Shown piece by piece: positions 1-25,911 of a stretch of 64,000 nucleotides of DNA (position 1 is the stretch's first letter; each line of letters opens with the position of its first letter). This DNA is from Scylla paramamosain (Eukaryota; Arthropoda; Malacostraca; Decapoda; Portunidae). The notes under the pieces were generated by a model. It had not been told where the DNA came from and did not search any database. It worked only from the letters and a program-made list of their open reading frames with translations. The stretch is from contig NC_087151.1 in assembly GCF_035594125.1 (NCBI RefSeq), forward strand, positions 22,897,069 to 22,961,068. Reading direction: 5' to 3'. A program made the position numbers and the translations under genes.

Positions 1-372
1 CTGATGATACCACCCTGCACTTTTCCACGTCTTTTCATAGACGTCCAACACTTCAGGACATAAACGTTTCACGCAGGGAAGCCACAGAACACCTGTCTAC
101 TGTTTTTTTTTTAAAATTTCTGATTCGGGCAGAACAAACTTGGTATTGTTCAATGCCTCAAAAACTAAATTCCTCCAATCAACTCGACACCCTCTTCTTC
201 AGTGACACTTAACTTTTCCCCCTTCTACACTGAACATTTTCGGCCTGTCCTTTACTTATAATCTGAAGTGGAGACTTGACATCTCATATCTAGCTAAAAC
301 TGCTTCTATGAAGTTAGGTGTTCTGAGACGTCTCTGCCAGTTTTTTTTTTTTTTTTCATCCCCCCCAGCTAC
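1..372 (+). mobile_element. LINE-A fragment (copy A1), RT C-terminal part
   Basis: The window opens inside a Jockey-like reverse transcriptase. The first codons read as the two catalytic aspartates of the YADD box, followed by TTLHFSTSFHRRPTLQ. The fragment ends near residues GVLRRLCQF, where a long T run interrupts the frame. It then passes directly into satellite in minus orientation. Frameshifts and a homopolymer break it, so it is a dead fragment. Family assignment rests on close similarity to the better copies at 27.5-30.7 kb and 50.7-53.9 kb. Confidence 0.85.
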
Positions 373-1478
373 TAGGGTGCTTTCTAAGCATTTTAGCGTT
401 TTGTTGCCTAAAACACTAAAACAGATACTTTCCCCATATAAAGTGAAATCACTTTATATGGGGTATATAGGTATTTTGGCGTTTTGGTACCTAACATTGT
501 GAAAAATACCTAAATACGCGCTTTTGGTAATGTTGATCAGTTTCTACATATGGATTGTTATTTACGCATTTTAGGATATTAGTATCTGAGAAGGTCAAAA
601 ACAATAATACACGTTTCAGGTAATGTTGTTTTGTTTCACCATATGAACACATTTTTTTGGTAATATTATTCTGTTTCTCCACAATGGAGGTTTAGTATGT
701 ATTTTAGCGATCTGATACATAAGAAGCTGAAAAGCAGTCAAAAGGCACGCTTTTCGTGATGTGCTTTTGTATTCCAATATAGAGTGCTTTACATGCATTA
801 TAGCATTTTGATGCCTAACGAGCTCATAAACACTCTAAAGAAATGTTTCTTGTAATGTCATTTCATTTCCCCCTACAAAGTGCTTTAAATGCATTTTGTC
901 CCTTTGGTACCTAACAATGTGAAAAAGAATCATTCAAAATAAGCGTTTTTGATAATGTAGTTTTGTTTCACCATATAGGGTACTATTAACACATTTTAGA
1001 GTTTTGGTAGTTAAATAGCTCAAAAACACACGTTTCTCGTAATGCCCTTTAGTTTTTCCATAAGGAGTGTTTTGCATCCATTTTGTCGTTTTGATACAAA
1101 ACAACGTAAAGAATAAATAAATAAATAAATAAAAAAGATATATCTGTCAATGCTGTTCTTTTCTAGTAAATAGAAAGTGCTATTCACGCGTTTTACCGTT
1201 TTGGTATCTAAGAAATTCAGAAACACTTGTAATACATGTTTCTTGTAATATCGTATCGTTTTCCATACAGTGTATTTTTCATGCATTTTGCCGTTTCTGT
1301 TGTAGGTAAGAATCTCAAAAAGACGTTTTTGGTAATGTTATTCTGTTCCGCAATATTTTTTTTTTTTTTGGCATTAGATTTAGCGTTTCAGTACGCAAAA
1401 AGCTCACAAACACTGAAAAGACACGTTTTTGGCAGTATTGTTTTGTATTCCAATATAAAATAGATTCCATGCTTTTTT
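373..1478 (-). repeat. 97-bp satellite, minus orientation (5-monomer type)
   Basis: Diverged tandem monomers read as the reverse complement of the array that starts at 5.0 kb. Blocks such as CGTTTTGGTACCTAA recur about every 97 bp. The monomer variants ending CACATTGTTA on the complement (at about 490 and 900) are those of the 5-monomer HOR. The segment is bounded on the left by LINE-A and on the right by an (AAT)n tract. Confidence 0.8.
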
Positions 1479-1515
1479 AATAACAATAATAATAATAATA
1501 ATAATAATAAAAATG

Positions 1516-1552
<37 letters not shown>

Positions 1553-1559
1553 GAATAAA

Positions 1560-1602
<43 letters not shown>

Positions 1603-1761
1603 TTAATAACAACAACAATAATAATAATAATAAAACAATAATAATAATGATAATAATAAGAAGAAGAAGAAGAAAAAGAAGAAGAAGAAGAAGAAGAAGA
1701 AGAAGAAGAAGAAGAAGAAGAAGAAGAAGAAGAAGAAGAAGAAGAAGAAGAAGAATAATAA

Positions 1762-1792
<31 letters not shown>

Positions 1793-1830
1793 AAAAAAAA
1801 GAAGAAAAGAAAAGAAGAAAAAACTATATT
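1479..1830. repeat. (AAT)n then (GAA)n microsatellite
   Basis: About 180 bp of imperfect AAT repeats pass into about 170 bp of GAA/AAG repeats with a short AAT relapse near 1755. The purine-only strand of the GAA part could in principle form triplex DNA. Long open frames here (poly-R, poly-F, poly-L) are repeat artefacts. Confidence 0.95.
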
Positions 1831-2503
<673 letters not shown>

Positions 2504-2505
2504 TA

Positions 2506-2589
<84 letters not shown>

Positions 2590-2648
2590 CATTATTATCA
2601 TCGTTATTATTATTAGTAGTAGTAGCAGTATTGTTGTTGTTGTTCCTC

Positions 2649-2726
<78 letters not shown>

Positions 2727-2830
2727 TTATCATTATTATAGTTGTAATAACGATAATAATAATTTTAAATTACAATTTTAGTATAGTACCTTATCGGCAT
2801 TATTATTGTCATTATCATCATTAATGTGTA
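2504..2830. repeat. (TTA)n microsatellite block
   Basis: Two TTA runs (about 2504-2615 and 2655-2750) are separated by GTA/GTT-rich sequence. They are followed by degenerate ATT repeats. Confidence 0.95.
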
Positions 2831-2842
2831 TGTGAGTGTGTG

Positions 2843-3066
2843 TGTGTGTGTGTGCTATTTGGTACGGAAGATTTAATAATCGTTTCATTGCAAGAATTGT
2901 GTTGTGTTTGCAGTTTTTTTCTTTTTACTCTTGTTGTTATTGTCATTTTAAGTTTGTTGTTGTTTTCTTCGTTAATTATGTTTTATCATTGATGATGACA
3001 ATGTAGTTGTTAATGATGACGTTTTTTGTTGATACTATTACTGTTGTTGTTGTTGTTGTTGTTGTT

Positions 3067-3113
<47 letters not shown>

Positions 3114-3170
3114 CGTCGTCGTTGTTGTTGTTTTTGTTGTTGATGTTGTTGTTGATGTTGTTTTTTTGTT
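2843..3170. repeat. (TG)n and (TTG)n microsatellites
   Basis: A short (TG)n run lies near 2843-2854. After about 180 bp of T/G-rich sequence comes a (TTG)n tract at about 3043-3165 with a few GTC interruptions. Poly-V and poly-N open frames here are artefacts of the repeat. Confidence 0.9.
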
Positions 3171-3194
3171 TTATTTCTTTTTTCTTTTTTTTAA

Positions 3195-3686
3195 AGTAAG
3201 AGTGACACTGGTCAAGGGCAATCAAAAGTTCGAAAAAGGCCCACTTGAGTGCCAGTTCCCAAACCGAGGTCAAAAAGAATCATATAAAATTGGAGGATAG
3301 TGTCTTAAAGCCTACTTTGAAAGAGTTCAAGTCATAGGAGGAAGGAACTACATAAGCAGGCAGAGAGTTTCAGTGATGAATGACTCAGAATACTGGTAAT
3401 CTTGCATTAGAGAGATGGACAGAATAGGGGTGAAAGTATAAAGTTTTGTACAGCAAGGCCGCGGGAGGAGAGGAGGCATGCAGTCAGTAAGATCTTAATA
3501 GCAGTTAGCGTGAAAATAGCATTAGAAGATATCAAGAGATGCAACATTGGAGCGATGAGAGAAGGGCTGAAGACACTTTTTATTTCACCCTGTCTAAAAG
3601 AGCGGTATGAGTGGAACCTATACATGGCTGGAACTTCTTACATGGATTGATAATGGCCCTCTATATGTACATGGTCAGCAGCTTAT
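3195..3686 (-). mobile_element. LINE-A 3' fragment (copy A2, first part)
   Basis: On the minus strand this is the C-terminal end and 3' tail region of LINE-A. It corresponds to the region with residues RVESKAFRLINS, NCMPPLLPR and [16 protein letters not shown] in other copies. The frame is broken in several places. It continues at 4166 after an intervening (AT)n tract and an unclassified insert. The 3' end lies near 3195, next to an A/T-rich tail. Confidence 0.85.
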
Positions 3687-3690
3687 GATA

Positions 3691-4165
<475 letters not shown>

Positions 4166-4997
4166 GGGGGGTGAGAAAAACTGGCGGTGACGACTCTGAA
4201 TGCCTAACTTCATATAAGCTGTTTTAGCTAGAGATGAGATGTGAAGTTTCCAGCTTAGATTATTAATGAAAGACAGACAGAGGAAGTTCAATGTAGCAGC
4301 AGGGGACAGCTGAGTGTCAATAAAAAAAGAGAGGATAGTTATCTGGAACGCTCTGTGAAGTTGATATATGAAGGAATTGAGTTTTTGAGGCATTACTCTA
4401 CCCCAAACAGAAATTTTAAAGAAATTAGAAGTCTGGCGTAGTGTGGCTTCCCGACGTGAGCTGTTCAGCTTCTAAAGGGTTGGACGTCTACGAAAAGACG
4501 TAGGAAAGTACATAGTGGTATCAGCGTAGGAGTGGATAATTATGACAAGAATTTTGTCTTAGATCATTAATGAATAATAGGAACACCACTGTTAATACGT
4601 AGACTTAGGAGAAGAATAGTCTCCGCCTACAACAGCAACAATAAAACGGACAGAAAGGACATTTGAGGTGAAATTACAGAGAAAAGGATAGAAGGTAAGT
4701 AGGTAGGAAGGTAGTTTGGAAATTAAAGATCGTGCCATATTCTGTCAAAACCTTTTTGATATTTCTTAGGCAACAGCGAAAATTTCACAAAATCCTTAAA
4801 AAAAGATGACCAAGACTCAGTAAGGATGGCCAGTAGAGCGGCCATGACTGAACCCATACTGGCGATCACATGTATGGTCGTGAAATGATAGATGTTTAAG
4901 AATCTTCCTATTCAGGATATATTCAAAACTTCAGAGATGCAGGAAATTAAAGCAAGAGTACAGTAGTTTAAGAGGTTAGAGCAGACACCTTTTTTAC
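4166..4997 (-). mobile_element. LINE-A fragment (copy A2, second part)
   Basis: Minus-strand LINE-A RT sequence running from the region upstream of GVLRRLCQF back through the YADD region to the SNYRPI region near 4990. The recognisable stretch encoding SSLAKTAYMKLGIQSRH lies near 4200-4240. Many frameshifts. Beyond 4997 the sequence becomes satellite. Confidence 0.85.
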
Positions 4998-5039
4998 ACT
5001 CTATTCTCGAACGTTAAAGACAACAGCCTCGCATGCAAA

Positions 5040-13011
<7,972 letters not shown>

Positions 13012-13976
13012 CAAATCTTGATGTTTTTATATGCACAGTGACTTAACCTGCTCTCGCGCCCACGCTATCGAATCTTCAGAGTTTTATACTGTCTGGCTAC
13101 GACTACAGAGTCACTCTCAAGCTAAATTCATCTGTGCTGTATTCCTCTCACCTATCTCCTCTGACAATAAGAAAATTAATTGCCTGCTTTATTTTCGAAG
13201 TGGAGCACATTATTTCTTCCTTTTTACAGAGATCACCATTATTTGAGACTTCAGTGTTAACTCCAGCTTTGGCTTTCCTCTCACTTCACTGACCATCCTC
13301 GTCAAGTAGCCTTCAATTATGCTCCATGACCTAGTGTAATTGGTGCAACATCCTACCTGACATTTTCATTACCTCTAATCCTTCTTCTTATGCTGTTACC
13401 ATCTCTTCTCAATTGGGCTCCTCCGATCACAATCTCATATCTGTATTTTGTCCTGTCGCTCCAATCCTTCTTTTGGATCACCCTAGGCGGAGGTGCCTCT
13501 GGCGTTTTGCCTCTGTTAGTTGGAAGGACCTGAGGAGGTATTTTGCTGATTTTTCTTGGAAGGACCACTGCATCCGTGTCAGAGACCGCTATTTTTATGC
13601 TAACTGCTCTTCTGATGTTGCTAACTACATGCCTCCCCTCCGCCTGCGACCTCTCTGCACAAGACTTTCTTCCCTCTCTCACCCCTATTCTGTCCACCTC
13701 TCTAATGCAAGAGTTAACCTGTATTCTCAATCATTAATTCCTTTCTCTGGTAAAGTTTGGAACTCCATGCCTGATTATGTGTTTCCACCTTCCTATAAAT
13801 TGAATTCCTTCAAGACACTTATCATTTAAGACACTTATACATTTTTGACTGCCGCTTCGGAACCTGTTCAGGGACCATTGTCTCAGTGGATTATTTATTT
13901 ATTTATTTTTATTTATTTTGTATTTATTTTTTTGTTGGTGGGGGATTTCTGTTGCCCTTGGCCTGTGTCCCTACAT
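13012..13976 (+). mobile_element. LINE-A internally deleted copy (A3)
   Basis: Plus-strand LINE-A that begins within the endonuclease domain (MHSDLTCSRAHAIESSEF) and ends at the normal 3' region, but lacks the whole RT palm. At about 13590 endonuclease-side sequence (residues DHCIRVRDR) joins directly to the C-terminal region ([17 protein letters not shown]). The element is flanked by similar sequences at 12993-13009 and 13977-13992, a candidate target-site duplication of about 16 bp inside one satellite monomer. This is a dead or non-autonomous deletion derivative. Confidence 0.85.
13413..13829 (+). pseudogene. LINE-A endonuclease/C-terminus fusion ORF
   Basis: A 138-codon open frame. Residues 1-8 (MGSSDHNL) hold the SDH triad of the APE-type endonuclease. 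Residues up to about 59 continue the post-endonuclease linker. The rest is the extreme C-terminus of the LINE protein ([21 protein letters not shown]-like, WNSMP). The join removes all RT catalytic motifs. The in-frame join is probably chance. The true start of the protein lies upstream and is frameshifted, so this is a remnant and not an independent gene. Confidence 0.7.
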
Positions 13977-17850
<3,874 letters not shown>

Positions 17851-17875
17851 TTATTTTTAATTTTATTTATTTATT

Positions 17876-20447
17876 TTTTTTTTTATGAAGGAGAGACACT
17901 TGCCGAGGGCAACAAAAATCCAATAAAAAAAATAGTAATAAAAAAAGAAGCCCACTGAGATACCAGTCCCAGAAAAGGGTCCAAAGCAGTAGTCAAAAAC
18001 TGAAGGATAAGTGTCTTCAACCTCACCCTTGAAGGAATTCGTCATAGGAAGATGGAAATGCAGAAGCAGGCAGGGAGTTCCAGAATTTACCAGAGAAAGG
18101 GATGAATGACTGAGAATGCTGGTTAACTCATGCATTAGAGAGATGGACAGAATTGGGGTGGGAGAAAGAAGAAAGTCCTTTGCAGTGAGTCCGCGGGAGG
18201 AGGGGAGGCACGCAGTTAGCAAGATCAGAAGAGCAGTTAGCATGAAAATACCGGTAGAAGATTGTTAAAGATGCAACATTGCAGCGATGAGAGAGAGGCT
18301 GAAGACAATCAGCTGGAGAAGAAGAGGTGATGAGACGAAAAGCTTTTGATTCCACCCTGTCTAGAAGAGCAGTATGAGTGGAACCCTCTCAGACATGTGA
18401 AGCATACTTCATACAAGGACGGATAAGGCCCTTGTACAGAGTTAGCAGCAGGGGGGGGGTGTTAGAAAAACTGGCGGAGAAGTCTCAGAACGCTTAACTT
18501 TATAGAAGCTGTTTTAGCTAGAGATGAGGTGTGAGGTTTCCACTTCAGATTATAAATAAAGGATAGACCGAGGTTGCTCAGTGTAGAAAAGGGGAACAGT
18601 TGAGTGTCATTGAGGAAGAGGGGATATTTGTCTGGAAGGTTGTGTCAAGTTCATAAATGGAGGAACTGGGATTTTGAGGCACGGAACAATACCAAATTTG
18701 CTCTGCCCCAATCAGAAATTTTAGAAAGATCAGAAGTCAAGCGTTCCCTGCATGAAATGTTTACTTCTGAAGTCTATGAAAAGACATGGAAAAGTGCAGG
18801 GTGTTATCATCAGCGTAAAAGTAAATAGGACAAGAAATTTGGTCTAGAAGGTAATTGATGAATGATGAGAAGAGAGTGGGTGACAGGAAAGTATCCTGAA
18901 GAACACCACTGTTAATAGATTTAGAAGAACAGCAAAAGTTTCTTCCTGTTGAGGATAGATTCAAAATCTTTAGATAGGCACGACGGTAGTCTGAGGGATT
19001 AGAACGGTCATCCTTTTTAGGAACAGGTTGAATGTAGGCAGACTTCCAGCAAGAAGGAAGAGTAAATGTTGATAGACCGAGCTGAAAGAGTTTGAATAGG
19101 CAAGGTGCAAGCACGGAGGCACAGTTTCGGAGAACAATAGGAGGGACCCCATCAGGTCCATAAGCCTTAAGAGCATCTAGGCCAGCATGGAAAGCATCAT
19201 TGCGAAGAATTTTAATAGGTAGCATGAAGTAGTCAAGGGGTGGAGGAGAGGGAGGAACAAGCCTTGAATCGTCCAAGGTAGAGTTTTTAGCAAAGGTTTG
19301 AGCGAAGAGTTCAGCTTTAGAGATAGATGTGATAGCAGTGGTGCCATCTGGTTGAAATAAAGGAGGGAAAGAAGAAGAAGCAAAGTTATTGGAGATATTT
19401 TTGACTAGGTGCCAGAAGTCACAAGGGGAGTTAGATCTTAAAAAAAGATTTTGACACTTTCTGTTAAAGAAGGAGTTTTTGGCTAGTTGGAGAACAGACT
19501 ATGCATGGTTCCGGGAAGAAATATAAAGTGCATGAGATTCTGGTGATGTAAGGCTTAAGTACCTATGGTGGGCCACCTCTCTATCATATATAGCATATAT
19601 AACACGAGAACAAGCTGTGTTAAACCAAGGTTTGCAAGGTTTAGGTCGAGAAAAAGAGGGAAGAATGTACGCCTCTATGCCAGACACTATCATCTATGTT
19701 ATGCGCTCGGCACACAAAGAAGGGTTTCTGACACGGAAGCAGTAGTCATTCCAAGGAAAATCAGCTAAATAGTCAGGTCCCCCAAACTATCAGGGGCAAA
19801 ACGACAGAGGCATCTTCGCTCAGGTGGATCCTGAGAAGAGATTGGAGCGAGAGGACAAGATACAGATATGAGATTGTGATCGGAGGAGAAAGGGTGACAG
19901 CATAATCAGGATTAGAGGTCAGGAAAAGGTCAAGAATGTTAGGAGTATCTCCAAGACGGTCAGGAATACGAGTAGGGTGTTGCACCAATTGCTCTAGGTC
20001 GTGGAGGATAGCAAAGTTGAAGGCTAGTTCACCAGGATGGTCAGTGAAGGGAGAGAAAAGCCCAAGCTGGTGGTGATCATTGAAGTCTCCAAGAATGGAG
20101 ATCGCTGCAAAAAGGAAGAGAGTCAGAATGTGCTCACTTTGGAAGTTTAGTCAAAGAATATCTTATTGTCAGAGGAGTTAGGTGAGAGGTATACAGCACA
20201 GATAAATTTAGTTTGAGAGTGACTCTGTAGTCGTAGCCAGATAGTGGAAAACTCGGAAGATTCAAGAGCGTTGGTACGAGAGCCGTTGCGCACATACACG
20301 CAACATCCAGTTTTAGATTGAAAATGAGGATAGGGAAAGTAGGAGGGAACAAAAAAGGGGCTACTGTCAGTTGCCTCAGACACCTGAGTTCAGTGAGGAA
20401 AAGAAGATGAGGTTTAAAAGACAAAAGCTGGTGTTTTACAGATTGAA
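17876..20447 (-). mobile_element. LINE-A copy A4, 5'-truncated and internally deleted
   Basis: Minus-strand LINE-A inserted in a satellite monomer. Its 5' end (near 20447) starts in the endonuclease at the region encoding SNFQSVEHH in other copies. The 3' end lies near 17876 beside an A/T tail. Endonuclease (about 20147-20383), post-endonuclease (19499-19988), RT (18761-19276) and C-terminal (17863-18355) segments are all recognisable but frameshifted. It is the left-arm partner of the LINE-A at 62786-64000; the mirror match is visible out to about 19257, where the window ends on the other side. Confidence 0.9.
18761..19276 (-). pseudogene. LINE-A RT fragment with palm deletion
   Basis: 171 codons. 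The N-terminal part ([38 protein letters not shown]) is the RT entry region. After residue about 120 it jumps to SSKSINSGVLQD (motif B region), FINYLLDQIS and FYADDNTLHFS (the YADD catalytic box is present). The GFRQG and motif A segments between them are missing compared with the copy at 51.5-52.4 kb. The first catalytic aspartate is lost, so it cannot polymerise. Confidence 0.85.
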
Positions 20448-22480
20448 AATTAGATTGGTATGATACCTAACTACATTACCAAAAACCTGTATTATGAATG
20501 TCTTGAACTTGTTAGGTATCAAACCGCCAAAACTCATGCAAAGCTCACTATATTGGAAAATAATACATTATAAAAAACGTGGCTTTTGAGTGTTTTCAGC
20601 TACTTATATACCAAAACGATAAAACTCATGCAAAACACCCTTTATAGAGATTAACCTCATCAAAATAGTGTATTTTGAGAGTTTTTGAGCTTGTTAGGTA
20701 TCAAATCTCCAAAATGGTTGTAAAGCATCGTTTAAGGGTAATGAAACGACATTACGAGAAACGTGTCATTTGTTTGTTTATTTTATTTTATTTGTTTAAC
20801 AAATTAGGCACCAAAATGCTAAAAAGTATGGAAAAAAACTCTATTTAGAAAACTAAACAAGTTTAACAAATTGTGTGTTTTGAGCTTTTTTTAGCTTCTT
20901 ACATAAGAAATCTTAAAAAATACATACAAAACACCTTGTCTGAAGGAACAGAACAGCATTACTAAAAATATGTGTTTTGGGTGTTTTTTTTAAGTTTATT
21001 AGGTACCAAAACACATGCAAATTATCTCAAACGTGTCATATGAGTGTTTTTTAAGGCTCTTAAATGTTGAAACGCTAAAGCATATGAATATTAATCAAAA
21101 TTGAGGAAGAGAACATCATTACTAAACACTTGTATTTTGAATGTTATTCATCATGTTAGATCCTAAATCGCCAAAATGCATACAAAAACCATTTCTGAAA
21201 AAAAAAAAAAAGTATTTCCAAAAATGTGTGTTTTAAGTGTGTTTCAGTTTGTTAAGTACCAGAACACCAAAACATTTGCAAAATATCAATATGGGAAAAA
21301 TTAATTATATAATCACAAACATGTGTTACGTGTGTTTTTGATGTTCTAATGTATCAGAAAGCTAAAACACGTGAATAGTACTCTATATTAAGAAACAGAA
21401 CAGTATTTTTCATTATGTTAGGTACCAAAACGTCAAAATGCATGCAAACAAAAAAAAAAAAACAGAACTACATTACCAAAAAACTGTATGATCAATGTAT
21501 TTTTTTTATATATATTGTTAGATACCAAAACGCCAAAATGCGTGAAAAGTACAATATATTGGAAAAGAAAACAACTTTACCAAAAACGTTTATTTTAAGT
21601 GTTTTCGGATTCTAACAAACCAAAACTCTAAAACGCATGCTAAACACCCATTGTGGAGAAACAAAACAACTTTATCAAAAAGTATATTTTGAGTGTTTTG
21701 AGCTAGTTAGTTATTAAAGCCCCAAATGCATGCAAAGCATCCTATATGGGAAAACGTAACAATATTATCAGAAACGTGTTATTTGCCTGTTTCTAAACAT
21801 ATTAGGCACCTAAACGCTAAAAAGCAGGGAAAACACCCTAAAATAGACAATTAAACAATGTTATCAAAATTGTGTCTTTCCAGTGTTTATGAGCTTTTTA
21901 GGTACCAAAACTCTAATATGCATCCAAAACACCCATTCCCAAGGAACAGAAAAAATCATTACCAAAAAGGTGTGCTTTTGAGTTTATTAGGTACGTCAAA
22001 AAACATGCAAATTTGCCAGTATTGGGAAATTAAATGATATTCTCAAAGACGTGTCTTATGAGTGTTTTTGAGGTTCTTAGGTGTTAAAACACTACAACAT
22101 ATGAATAATACTCAAAGTTGAGTAACAGAATATCATTAATAAAAATGTGTATTATGAAAGTGATACACCATTTTAGGTACAAAATCTTAAATTTTTGGAG
22201 AAACAAAAAACGTTTGTTTTAATTTTTTTTTTCAAGTTTATAAGTACTAAAAGGCCAAAAAACATGCAAAATAGCCAATATAGGGATACCAAAAGATATA
22301 ATCACAACCGTGTATTATGACTGTTTTCGATTTTGTTAGATATCAGAACTCTAAAACACGTTAATAATACACTATACTGACAAACAAAACAACTTTATGA
22401 AAAAAAAAAAAACTTCTGTTATGAGTCTTATTATTGTACATTAAGTACAAAAACGATGAAATGCATAAAAAGAAACTTAC
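20448..22480 (+). repeat. 97-bp satellite, 11-monomer HOR (left arm)
   Basis: Plus-orientation satellite with the GTGTCATTTG-type marker near 20763 and 21776 (step 1013 bp). It is the reverse complement of 60760-62785. Confidence 0.85.
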
Positions 22481-23900
22481 TTTTTTGGGAATGTTCTGTT
22501 TCTCCAGAAAAGTTGTTTGTATACATTTTTGGCGTTTTTGTACTTAATATGGTGAATAAGCCTCAGAACACACTTTTAGTAATAAAGTTTTCTTTCTCAA
22601 TATAGATTAATATTTATTTGTGTTAGCTTCTCATCACCTAAAAACCGTAAAAAAAAACTCTCATAAGACACGTGTGTGGAAATATCGTTTAGTTTCCCCA
22701 TAATGGCCGATTTGTATATGTCTAGGCGTTTTGGTATATAATGAACTGAAAAAAAAAAAAACACTTAAAACACACATTATTGGTAATGTTGTTATGTTTC
22801 TCCGGACAGAGAGTTTTTGCATGCATTTTAGAGTTTTGGTACGTAAGAAGCTCAAAAAAAAAAAAAAAACACTCAAAAAACACTTTATTTGTGAGATTGT
22901 TCTGTTTCTCCTTAAGGGATGTTTTTCATGAATTTTAGCGTTTCGATACGCAAAACCTGAAAAAAACATGTTTTTGGCAGTTGTTTTATTTTCTAATAAG
23001 ATATCTTAAGATATCTTAAGATATCTAAATAAATATAAAAAAACAGTCATAATGCAGGTTTTTGGTAATATAGATGTGTTTCTTAATATACGTATATAGG
23101 TGTATATGCATACAGGTAAGCATTTTCAAGTCTTCTCACCTATCATAGTGAATAAGATTCATAATTCATAACGCTTTTCTTAATGTTGTTCTGTTTCTGA
23201 ATATAGAGTACTATTTTTGTGTTTTAGCGTCCTGATATCTTTTGTTTGTGATTAATTCGTTTCCTTTCCCTATACTGAAACCTTTGCATAGGTTTTGGCA
23301 TTTTGATATCTAACAAAAACAGTTAAAACACACGTTTTTTTTTAATATTATATGCTGATTTTATTTTTTTATTTATTTATTTATTTTTCTCCAGAAAGGG
23401 TTCTTTCTATGCATTTTGGCGTTTTGGTACGTAACATGGTGAATCACACTCATAATACACATTTTTGTAATAATGCTTTTTTTGTTCCCCCAATATAAAG
23501 GAATATTCATAAGTTTTAGCGTTTCAGCGCCGAGGAATCTTAAAAAACACTCATAAGATACGTTTGTGGTAATATCGTTTAGTTTCCTCATATGTGCTAC
23601 ATTGAATATGTTTAGGCGTTTTTGCACCTAATGAACTTAAAAACACTAAATACACACGTTTTTGATAAAGTTATGTTCCTCCGGAACATAACTTTTTTGA
23701 TACCTTAGAACATTAAAAAAAACATATACACGTTTGTGATTATATCGTTTCATAATATATGCTAATTTGCATGTATTTGGCAATTTCGTACCTAACAAGC
23801 TGAAAAACAATTAAAACTCATGCTTTTAGAATTTATTTTTTTTGTACCTAACAAACTGAAAATACTTAAAGCACACATTTTTGAAAAAAATATGTTGTTC
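22481..23900 (-). repeat. Nested inverted satellite segment (left arm)
   Basis: At about 22480 the satellite orientation flips to minus, and near 23900 it flips back. Monomer types are those of the 11-monomer HOR. The same inverted block is present in the right arm (about 59296-60760), so the inversion predates the large inverted duplication. An AAGATATCTT tandem (22998-23026) and a 13-bp-arm hairpin (23667-23695) lie within it. Confidence 0.8.
23667..23695. repeat. Perfect short inverted repeat
   Basis: AAAGTTATGTTCC, a 3-base loop, then GGAACATAACTTT. It is conserved in the right arm near 59545-59573. It sits at a junction between two non-neighbouring monomer types, so it may mark an old rearrangement point. 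Confidence 0.8.
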
Positions 23901-25855
23901 TGTTTCCCCAAGTACAAGACCAAAATCCATAGAAAGTACCCTATATGGGAAAGTAAAAGACATTAAGAGAAGCGAATTATGCGCATTTTTTTTTTTTTTT
24001 ACTTCTTAGGTACAAAAAAGCGAAAAGGCGTTAATAGCACTCTATATGGAGAAACGAAACACGCAAAAATGCTTGCAAAGTCAATTATATTAAGAAATGA
24101 AATGACATTACTAGAAACATATTTTGAGTATTTTTATGCATGTCAAGCTCCAAAACTCTAAGAAAAAACAAAAAGTATGGAAAGCACCCATTATGGGAAT
24201 AGAAAAGAACCTTACCAAAAACTTATCTTTTTCGGCTTCTTACGTACCAAAACGCTAAAACGCATGCAAAACACCCTGTAAGAAGAAACAGAATAATATT
24301 ACCAAAATAAAAAAAAAAGAGTGTTTTGAGCTTGTTACATACAAAAACGCCAAAATACATGGAAAGTACACTATAAGAGGAAACGAAAGAATATTATGAG
24401 AAACGTTTATTATGAGTGTTTTTCACCTTTTTATGCAACAAAACGTGATAAAACATGAATAGCACTCTAAATGGAGAAACTGAACATTACTAAAACTTTT
24501 ATTTTAGTGTATTTCACATGATTTAGGTACCAAAACGCCAAAATGCATGCAAAGCACTCTATATGGCGAAAAGAAACAACATTTCCAGAAAAGTGCCTTT
24601 CGAGTGTTCATTAACGTGTTAGGCAGCAAAACGCTAAAAAAAAAAAAAAAAAAACGGAAAACACTTTATATGGAAAAAGGAAACACGATTACTAAAATCA
24701 TGTCTTTTGAATGTTTTGAACTATTTATGTACCAAAACGATAAAACGCAGAGAAAACATCCCTTATGGGAAAACACAATAACGTTACCAAAAAAAAAAAT
24801 ATTATTTTGAGTGTTTTTCCTCATGTTACGTACAAAAAACGCGAAAAATGTGTAGAAAGTATCCTATATGGGGAAACGAAAGGACATTATGAGAACCGTT
24901 TATTATTAGTGTTTTTTTTTTAAGATACCAAAACTCGAGAGCACATGACACTCTATATGGAGAAACAGAACATTAACCAAAACGTGTATTTTAAATGTAT
25001 ATCACATCTTAAGGTATCAAACAACCAAAATGCATACAAAGCACATTAACTGGAAAATGGAAACGAGATTTCAAAAAAAAAATATCTTTGACGAGTGTGC
25101 TAAGCACCTTATCGCTAAAAAGCATGGAAAAGAACCTCTATGGGAAAAGAAAACAACATTACAAATAACTACTTTTTTCCGTCTTTTAAGGTACTTACGT
25201 ACCAGAACGCTAAAACGGATGGAAAACAACCTTTTGTGGCGAAACAGAATAACATTACTAAAAATCAATACCTTGTGTGTTTTTTAGCTTGTTACATAGA
25301 AAAAGCCATAATGAATGCAAAATACTCTACATGGGGAAACGAAAAGACATTACGAGAAACGTGTATTATGAATTTTGGGGCTTTTTAGGTAACAAAATGC
25401 TAAAACACATGAGTAGGACTTTATACGGAGAAAAAAGAACAACGCTACAAAAAAGTGTATTTTGAGGGCATTTCACATTGTTAGGTATCAAAACGCCAAA
25501 ATGCATGTAAAGCACTTTATATAAGAAAAGGAAAAGAAATTTCCACAAACGTGTCTTTTGACTGTTTATAAGCGTGCTAGGCACCAAAATGCTAAAAACA
25601 TGGAAAACACCCTATATGGGAAAGCAAAATATCATTACCAAAAACGATTCTTTTCATTTCTTTTTTTTAGCTACTTTCGTAGGAAACGCATGAAAACTCC
25701 ACTTATGTGCAATAATAGAATAAATTTACCAAAATCGTGTATTTTGAGTGTTTTTCAGCTTGTTACGTAGAGAAATACCAAAAAGCATGCAAACTACTGC
25801 ATATAGGGTAATGAAAAGACATTATCAGAATTATGCATTATTATTTTTATTATTA

Positions 25856-25911
<56 letters not shown>

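Noticed and set aside
22661..25770. Many 60-100 residue open frames with YQNAK or TKTLK peptides as host genes
   Set aside because: They are single satellite monomers read in chance open frames, repeated all over the window on both strands.
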